A stretch of DNA of 64,000 bases, from the NCBI RefSeq assembly GCF_000241955.1, contig NC_016818.1, positions 4,340,001-4,404,000 of the forward strand, read 5' to 3'. Shown piece after piece: positions 58,673 through 64,000 of the stretch (position 1 is the stretch's first letter; each line of letters begins with the position of its first letter). The position numbers were made by a program, and so were the translations under genes. The notes beneath the pieces are model-generated. The model did not search any database and had not been told where the DNA came from. It saw nothing but the letters and a program-made list of their open reading frames with translations. Source of the stretch: Rahnella aquatilis CIP 78.65 = ATCC 33071 (GTDB lineage Bacteria; Pseudomonadota; Gammaproteobacteria; Enterobacterales; Enterobacteriaceae).

Positions 58673-59782
58673 ATGACAATGACCACACTCCCTCCGGGAG
58701 TCAGAGCCGTGAAGCCCGGTACGCCACTCGGAACTGCCGTGCTCTGGGCGCGTAAAAATCTGTTCTCCAGCTGGTTTAACAGCCTGCTGACGCTGTTCTG
58801 TTTATGGCTGATGTGGCTGGTGATCCCTCCGCTGCTGAACTGGGTGATTTTCCAGGCCAACTGGGTTGGCACGGCGCGCACTGACTGCACCAAAGCCGGC
58901 GCGTGCTGGGTCTTTATCCACGCACGTTTCGGCCAGTTCATGTACGGGCTGTATCCGTTCGATCAACGCTGGCGCATCAACGTCACCCTGATCGTTGGTC
59001 TGCTGACCCTTGCGCCGATCTTCTTTAAAGCCATGCCACGGCGCGGACGTTATATCGCGTGCTGGATGGTGCTCTTCCCGATTTTCACCTGGATCATGCT
59101 GTACGGCGGTTTCCTGGGTCTGAGCCGTGTCGAAACCCGTCAGTGGGGCGGCCTGACGCTGACGCTGATCATTGCCGCTGTCGGCATTGCCGGGGCGTTA
59201 CCGCTGGGCATTATGCTGGCGCTGGCACGGCGTTCAAGCTTGCCTGTTGTGCGCATTCTGTCGGTAATTTTCATTGAGTTCTGGCGGGGTGTGCCGCTTA
59301 TCACCGTGTTGTTCATGTCCTCGGTGATGTTGCCGCTGTTTATGACCGAAGGGACAAGTATCGACAAACTGGTGCGTGCGCTGGTGGGGGTGGTGCTGTT
59401 CCAGTCGGCGTATGTCGCGGAAGTGGTGCGCGGGGGATTGCAGGCGCTGCCGCGAGGCCAGACCGAGGCCGCCGAATCTCTGGCACTTGGCTACTGGAAA
59501 ACCCAGGGCTTAGTCATTCTGCCACAGGCGCTGAAAATGGTGATACCGGGTCTGGTCAACACCATCATCGCGCTGTTCAAGGACACCAGTCTGGTGATCA
59601 TTATTGGCCTGTTCGACCTGTTCAGCAGCGTTCAGCAAGCCACCGTTGATCCTGAATGGCTCGGCATGTCGACCGAAGGCTACGTCTTCGCCGCTGCCGT
59701 CTACTGGATTTTCTGTTTTAGCATGTCGCGTTATAGCCAGCATTTGGAAAGACGCTTTCACACCGGACGTTCCGCACACTGA
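58673..59782 (+). CDS. aapM: Amino-acid ABC transporter permease AapM
   Basis: This 369-residue inner-membrane protein (E. coli YhdY 367) has several membrane segments and the EAA loop (TEAAESLALGYWKTQGLVILPQA). It is the second permease of the heterodimer with AapQ. The gap to aapQ is 9 bases and to aapP 8, so the operon is tight. Confidence 0.94.
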   Translation: MTMTTLPPGVRAVKPGTPLGTAVLWARKNLFSSWFNSLLTLFCLWLMWLVIPPLLNWVIFQANWVGTARTDCTKAGACWVFIHARFGQFMYGLYPFDQRWRINVTLIVGLLTLAPIFFKAMPRRGRYIACWMVLFPIFTWIMLYGGFLGLSRVETRQWGGLTLTLIIAAVGIAGALPLGIMLALARRSSLPVVRILSVIFIEFWRGVPLITVLFMSSVMLPLFMTEGTSIDKLVRALVGVVLFQSAYVAEVVRGGLQALPRGQTEAAESLALGYWKTQGLVILPQALKMVIPGLVNTIIALFKDTSLVIIIGLFDLFSSVQQATVDPEWLGMSTEGYVFAAAVYWIFCFSMSRYSQHLERRFHTGRSAH

Positions 59783-59790
59783 GGTAAACC

Positions 59791-60552
59791 ATGAGCGACC
59801 ATCACGTCACTGAAAACCAAAATATGATGATCACGCTGGAAAACGTGAATAAGTGGTACGGACAGTTCCACGTATTGAAAGACATCAACCTGAGCGTGAA
59901 ACCGCGTGAACGTATCGTGTTGTGCGGCCCTTCAGGCTCGGGTAAATCAACGACTATCCGTTGCATTAACCATCTGGAAGAGCACCAGCAAGGGCGCATC
60001 GTGGTGGACGGCACCGAACTGAACGACGATTTGCGTAATATCGAACGCGTGCGCACCGAAGTCGGTATGGTGTTCCAGCATTTCAACCTGTTCCCGCATC
60101 TGACGGTGTTGCAAAACTGCACCCTGGCACCGTGCTGGGTGCGTAAGATGCCGAAGAAAGAAGCCGAAGAGCTGGCGATGCATTATCTGAAACGCGTGCG
60201 TATCGCCGAACATGCGCATAAATTCCCCGGCCAGCTTTCCGGTGGTCAGCAACAGCGTGTGGCCATCGCCCGCTCGCTGTGTATGAAGCCGAAAATCATG
60301 TTGTTCGACGAACCGACTTCTGCGCTGGATCCGGAAATGGTGAAAGAGGTGCTGGACACCATGATCACCCTGGCGGAAGAAGGCATGACCATGTTGTGTG
60401 TAACGCATGAAATGGGTTTTGCAAGAACCGTCGCCGACCGGGTGATCTTTATGGATCGCGGGGAGATCGTCGAACAGGCGCCGCCGCTGGAGTTCTTTGC
60501 CAATCCGAAATCCGCGAGGACGCGGGAGTTCTTATCGCAGGTGATTCATTGA
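59791..60552 (+). CDS. aapP: Amino-acid ABC transporter ATPase AapP
   Basis: This 253-residue ATPase has Walker A (GPSGSGKST), the signature ([15 protein letters not shown]), Walker B ([13 protein letters not shown]) and the switch histidine (VTHEMGF) intact. It drives the AapJQMP importer. It is nearly identical to E. coli YhdZ over most of its length. It is the last gene of the operon, before a REP-like pair. Confidence 0.97.
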   Translation: MSDHHVTENQNMMITLENVNKWYGQFHVLKDINLSVKPRERIVLCGPSGSGKSTTIRCINHLEEHQQGRIVVDGTELNDDLRNIERVRTEVGMVFQHFNLFPHLTVLQNCTLAPCWVRKMPKKEAEELAMHYLKRVRIAEHAHKFPGQLSGGQQQRVAIARSLCMKPKIMLFDEPTSALDPEMVKEVLDTMITLAEEGMTMLCVTHEMGFARTVADRVIFMDRGEIVEQAPPLEFFANPKSARTREFLSQVIH

Positions 60553-60604
60553 GCTTGCTCCTCCCCTTCATAAAAGGGGAACCATTAAAGGTTTGGCTTT
60601 TTCT

Positions 60605-60727
60605 CCTCCCCCTGCGAAGGGGGAGGTTGGGGGGGGTTTTAAATACAAAACAATAAGTTAAAGCACACTTTGAATTTAGTTTTTGACCTTAATACCCCAC
60701 CCCAGCCCTCCCCTTCGCAGGGGAGGG
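60605..60727. repeat. Head-to-head REP-like hairpin pair
   Basis: Two GC-rich hairpins, CCTCCCCC/GGGGGAGG with loop TGCGAA (60605-60626) and CCCTCCCC/GGGGAGGG with loop TTCGCA (60706-60727), are inverted relatives of each other. Each has a G/C tract on the inner side (GGTTGGGGGGGG and CCCCACCCCAGCC). A weaker third copy lies at 60556-60582. This is the layout of a REP/BIME element between convergent genes, which may also end both transcripts. Confidence 0.8.
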
Positions 60728-60738
60728 AGTCTTAATCA

Positions 60739-61428
60739 TCACCACATCAGCACCCCGATCACCGGTGCAATCACCACGGTGACAACCCCCGCCAGCATCA
60801 TCACCAGGCTCGATACTACGCCCTCTTCCGCACCCAGTTCATAAGCTCTCGCCGTACCCGCACCGTGGGACGCGGCACCGAAACCGGCACCTTTTGCGAG
60901 GCCGCTTTTTACCGCCAGACGCAGAAACAGCATATCCCCGACCGCCATGCCGAATACGCCGGTGATCACCACAAACAGCGCCACCAGATCCGGCTGGCCG
61001 CCCATTTGTTTCGCCGCTGCCAGCGCGAACGGCGTAGTGATGGAGCGTACCGCCAGACTGCGCTGGATTTCCTCCGGCAGGGTCAGCATGCGTGCCAGCC
61101 AGACGGAACTGCCGACGGCAACCACTATCGCCGTCAGCACGCCCGCACTCAGCGACATCCAGTGACGGCGGATCACCGCCATATTCTCGTAAACCGGCAC
61201 CGCGAACGCGATAGTTGACGGCCCGAGCAGCCATAACAACCAGTGCGTCTCACCGATGTAATCCTGATACGACGTGTGCGTCACCACCAGCAAAATCACC
61301 AGCACGATAGGCGTGAACACCAGAGGCATCAGCAGCAGTGTGCGTTTCTGACGGTACAGTTTTTTGTTGCCGTAATACAATCCGAGCGTGATGACAAAAC
61401 ACAGAATGCTGATAAGAAGATCAGTCAC
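60739..61428 (-). CDS. cidB: CidB/LrgB family membrane protein
   Basis: This 229-residue protein has about seven hydrophobic segments with the LrgB-family stretch SITTPFALAAAKQMGG and GVFGMAVGDMLF. It resembles E. coli YohK. With CidA it is thought to affect murein hydrolase export or overflow-metabolite (pyruvate) transport. The start is GTG at 61428, inside the last codons of cidA (8-base overlap). The frame opens further at 61482. Confidence 0.9.
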   Translation of the reverse strand: MTDLLISILCFVITLGLYYGNKKLYRQKRTLLLMPLVFTPIVLVILLVVTHTSYQDYIGETHWLLWLLGPSTIAFAVPVYENMAVIRRHWMSLSAGVLTAIVVAVGSSVWLARMLTLPEEIQRSLAVRSITTPFALAAAKQMGGQPDLVALFVVITGVFGMAVGDMLFLRLAVKSGLAKGAGFGAASHGAGTARAYELGAEEGVVSSLVMMLAGVVTVVIAPVIGVLMW

Positions 61429-61843
61429 GGCTCGCCTTCCTCGCCGCCAGTCGCTGCTCCAGACGATACATTTTATCGACAACCACCGCCGTCGCCCCGA
61501 GCGTCAGCATCGTGCTGAGCCCAATCACCAGAAAGATTTTCCAGCCCTCGATCATCAGCAACTGGGCGTAATTCACCACAGCCACCACGGCCGGTACGAA
61601 GAACAGCAGCATTTCAGCCAGCAACCAGCGGGAACCGGCTTTCACCCATTTCACAGGCAAAATACGCAACATAATCAGCAGCAAAAGCATCAGCATCCCG
61701 ACAATATTGGCGGGTAACGGCAGATGTAACGCCGTGACCAGACGATCAGCGATAACGAATAACACCGCGTACAACACCACCTGAACAGGGATCTGGCAAC
61801 GGATCAGCAGGGACGGCGCTTTAGTGCGCAACGCCAGCAACAT
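61421..61843 (-). CDS. cidA: CidA/LrgA family holin-like protein
   Basis: This 140-residue protein has four hydrophobic segments and the family stretch LPLPANIVGMLMLLLL. It has the size of holin-like CidA/LrgA (E. coli YohJ 132). It overlaps cidB and is divergent from a LysR regulator, the same layout as Cid/Lrg operons with CidR. Confidence 0.9.
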   Translation of the reverse strand: MLLALRTKAPSLLIRCQIPVQVVLYAVLFVIADRLVTALHLPLPANIVGMLMLLLLIMLRILPVKWVKAGSRWLLAEMLLFFVPAVVAVVNYAQLLMIEGWKIFLVIGLSTMLTLGATAVVVDKMYRLEQRLAARKASRD

Positions 61844-61987
61844 GGGGACGACCTCGAAAGAGGGAAAAGTGTGAAAATGAAGTATACGCTGGCAGGAAAC
61901 CGGTAAAGAAATGAATTAAAATCATAAAAATGATTCCAGTCTGGAATACTTTGCAACTCGCCTATTTGATCCGGGAAACATCCGCCC

Positions 61988-62866
61988 ATGGACGTCCGTA
62001 CCTTACGCTATTTTGTCGAAGTGGTTCGCCAGCAGAGCTTTACCCGCGCGGCGGAAAAGTTGTTCGTCACCCAGCCGACGATCAGCAAAATGCTGCGTCA
62101 TCTGGAAGAAGAACTGGAATGCACGCTGATTGTGCGCGAAGGACGGCGTTTACACCTGACCGACAGCGGTCAGGCGTTGTATCAGCGTGGCCTGAATATC
62201 CTCGAGGAATTCCGCCAGCTTGAAGCGGAACTGGAAGACATTAACTCGCTGAAATCCGGTCATCTGCGGCTGGGGATCCCGCCGATGGTTGGTACGCAAA
62301 TCGCGCCGCTTATCGGCAGTTTCCGCCAGCAATATCCCGGCATTGAACTGATTATTTCCGAATTTGGCGGACTGACCGTACAACAGGCGGTGATTTCCGG
62401 CGAGCTGGATCTGGCGCTCACTGCCCTGCCCGCCGACGCCGTGCCTTCTATCGCCTCACTGCTGCTGTTCAGTCATCCGTTGTGTGTCGTGGTGCCACGC
62501 ACGCCGCACTGGCTGAACCGCACGCGCATCGGCTTCAGTGATCTGGCTGAAGAAAGCATCCTGATTTATAACGAAGACTTTGCCCTGTACCGCCAGCTGA
62601 TGGATGCCTTTGCCTCACACGGCTTTACGCCAAAAATCGCGGCGCGCAGCGGGCAGTGGGATTTCCTGGCGGCGATGGTACAAACCGGTATGGGTGTGGC
62701 GATTTTGCCGGAACCTGTCTGTCAGCGGCTGGATAAGAATGCGCTGATGTGGCTGCCGCTGGATCCGCTGATGCCGTGGCAGCTCGGGCTGATCTGGCAT
62801 CAGGGCAGCTATCTCTCGCACAGTGCGCAGGCGTGGATCACGCTGTGCAGGGATTACTGGAAATAG
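61988..62866 (+). CDS. LysR-type regulator divergent from cidAB (CidR-like)
   Basis: This 292-residue protein has an N-terminal HTH (MDVRTLRYFVEVVRQQSFTR, then LFVTQPTISKML) and a LysR effector domain. The 144-base divergent gap to cidA holds an A/T-rich T-N11-A-like area near 61910-61940, a usual LysR target. It probably activates cidAB in response to an acidic metabolite (by analogy with CidR). Confidence 0.88.
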   Translation: MDVRTLRYFVEVVRQQSFTRAAEKLFVTQPTISKMLRHLEEELECTLIVREGRRLHLTDSGQALYQRGLNILEEFRQLEAELEDINSLKSGHLRLGIPPMVGTQIAPLIGSFRQQYPGIELIISEFGGLTVQQAVISGELDLALTALPADAVPSIASLLLFSHPLCVVVPRTPHWLNRTRIGFSDLAEESILIYNEDFALYRQLMDAFASHGFTPKIAARSGQWDFLAAMVQTGMGVAILPEPVCQRLDKNALMWLPLDPLMPWQLGLIWHQGSYLSHSAQAWITLCRDYWK

Positions 62867-62884
62867 CGGGAAGTTATGGGAAAT

Positions 62885-62918
62885 AAAAAACCGCGTGAAC
62901 TTTGCAGCACACGCGGTT
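62885..62918 (-). terminator. Intrinsic terminator of the Na+/H+ antiporter gene
   Basis: AACCGCGTG (62889-62897) and CACGCGGTT (62910-62918) form a stem. The A-run 62885-62890 becomes the T-run on the - strand, so it ends the antiporter transcript. Confidence 0.82.
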
Positions 62919-62938
62919 CCTGATGTTGCTTGTAACTT

Positions 62939-64000
62939 TTACACTTCTTTTTCGACTAACAATGCTTCGAGTAAATCCAGATCATGCAGTAACTTTTGCA
63001 GCGTCTCGTTACTGATTTTCTGCGTGGCGCGCAGATGATAAAGCTCGCCACGTTCCGCACGCAGCGCAGTCAGACGGAAACGACGCTCGAGGTTTTCCAG
63101 CTTCAGCGCGGTTTCCATATCATCACGATTAGCCGTGCGTCGCCGTAACGTCCCGATCACCCGCGAGCTGATTTCCTTCAGCGTCTGTTCATCGATATTT
63201 TCTTCGGTATCCGCCGCCAGACGTTCTTCCATCTTATGCAGGCTTTCGATCGCCACTTCTGCCGCGATCGATTTCGCCATGCGTTCTTCCTCGCGATAAG
63301 CCGTGCCGTCAGCCACCACTACGCCTCTGAGCAGGAACGGCAAGGCAATCACGCCTGCAATCAGTGAGAACAGAATGACACCGGTCGCCAGAAATACCAG
63401 CTGATAACGCGACGGAAACGCCGAACCATCGGCGAGGAATAATGGAATCGACAACACACCGGCCAGCGTAATGGCACCGCGCACACCGGCAAAAGACGCC
63501 ACCCACAGCTCACGCGTACTGTAGCTGCCAAACAGCAGCGGTTTCTTTTTCAGGAAACGGTTGCTGAAATTCTTCATCACCCACAGCCAGACAAAACGCA
63601 GGATCAGCAGCGCAAAATAGATGATGCCGACATCGGCAAACAGGTGCCACGTCACGATAGACGGATCATGTGTCGCCTGATCGATAGAGTTCTCAAGAAT
63701 ACCCGGCAATTGCAGGCCCAGCATGATGAACACCATGCCGTTGAACACAAACTCAAGCATCGCCCAGACACTGTTAGCGCGCAGGCGCATCGCCAGCGGC
63801 GCGTTACGAATAATGCCGGACTGGCTGATGGTCATCCCCGCCGCCACGGCGGCCAGAATGCCCGACACACCGATGTGTTCGGCAATCAGATAAGAGGCGA
63901 ACGGCAGCAGCAACAGGAAGACGATTTGCGTGGCCGGATCATCACCGCTCCAGCGGCTCATGATGCGCAGGGATTTACTGTATAACCACGTCACCGCCAC
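62939..64000 (-). CDS. yjcE: CPA1 Na+/H+ antiporter, C-terminal part (5' cut by window edge)
   Basis: The frame is open to the right edge, so the first 200 or so residues are missing. The 353 residues seen contain the last membrane segments of the NhaP/YjcE transport domain (FAGVRGAITLAGVLSIPLFL) and a cytoplasmic tail with a helical end (ERGELYHLRATQKISNETLQ). It exchanges Na+ or K+ for H+ at the inner membrane. The terminator at 62885-62918 follows. Confidence 0.92.
   Translation of the reverse strand: MAVTWLYSKSLRIMSRWSGDDPATQIVFLLLLPFASYLIAEHIGVSGILAAVAAGMTISQSGIIRNAPLAMRLRANSVWAMLEFVFNGMVFIMLGLQLPGILENSIDQATHDPSIVTWHLFADVGIIYFALLILRFVWLWVMKNFSNRFLKKKPLLFGSYSTRELWVASFAGVRGAITLAGVLSIPLFLADGSAFPSRYQLVFLATGVILFSLIAGVIALPFLLRGVVVADGTAYREEERMAKSIAAEVAIESLHKMEERLAADTEENIDEQTLKEISSRVIGTLRRRTANRDDMETALKLENLERRFRLTALRAERGELYHLRATQKISNETLQKLLHDLDLLEALLVEKEV

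Noticed and set aside
60556..60727. Repeated G/C-rich hairpins as a CRISPR array
   Set aside because: Only two or three units, in inverted orientation and without equal spacers. REP-like is the better reading.

Overview
The window is a 64 kb chromosomal segment of an enterobacterium. Gene order, protein lengths and residue-level resemblance to the E. coli K-12 homologues point to Enterobacterales, most likely the Yersiniaceae side (Rahnella, Ewingella or Serratia-like). This assignment rests on recognition of proteins and gene order, not on a search. No rRNA, tRNA, CRISPR array or transposase gene was seen.

Layout. (1) 0-7.4 kb, + strand: the end of yrbG, then kdsD-kdsC-lptC-lptA-lptB (Kdo synthesis and LPS transport) and rpoN-hpf-ptsN-rapZ-npr (sigma-54 and the nitrogen PTS). 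(2) 7.4-15.1 kb, - strand: an accessory operon, in transcription order a lone PRD protein, an SFCGS glycine-rich protein, DUF4312, DUF4311 and DUF4310 proteins, a metal-dependent amidohydrolase, a DgaE-type PLP ammonia lyase, a DgaF-type aldolase, the wreck of a lactonase gene, and a PRD/EIIB/EIIA regulator. It looks like an amino-sugar-acid catabolic pathway attached to an uncharacterised PTS-like membrane system. (3) 15.1-17.35 kb: rnk with a leader attenuator, then a two-gene cassette (unknown protein plus Ner-like repressor) between two long inverted repeats whose hairpins show compensatory base changes. (4) 17.4-24.8 kb: cybC, pmbA(tldE), yjgA(darP), a secreted barnase-like RNase with its barstar-like inhibitor, a GabD-like dehydrogenase divergent from an APC permease, and a deleted maa pseudogene. 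(5) 24.8-41.8 kb: aaeXAB with divergent aaeR, tldD, yhdP, rng, maf, mreDCB and csrD. (6) 42.1-55.7 kb, + strand: msrPQ, aroQ-accB-accC, an AT-rich M60-type secreted metalloprotease gene, yhdT-panF-prmA, a periplasmic carbonic anhydrase, dusB-fis, a DoxX protein and an LpxP-type acyltransferase. (7) 55.7-64 kb: a small unknown ORF, the aapJQMP amino-acid ABC transporter behind a near-consensus sigma-54 promoter, a REP-like hairpin pair, cidAB with a divergent LysR regulator, and the C-terminal part of a CPA1 Na+/H+ antiporter.

Links between genes: rpoN and the nitrogen PTS lie in the same window as the sigma-54 promoter of aapJQMP. The two subunits of the TldD/TldE protease are encoded about 10 kb apart. 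The core genes are orderly and complete. The novelty is in the 7.4-17.4 kb accessory block, the RNase/inhibitor pair and the metalloprotease insertion.
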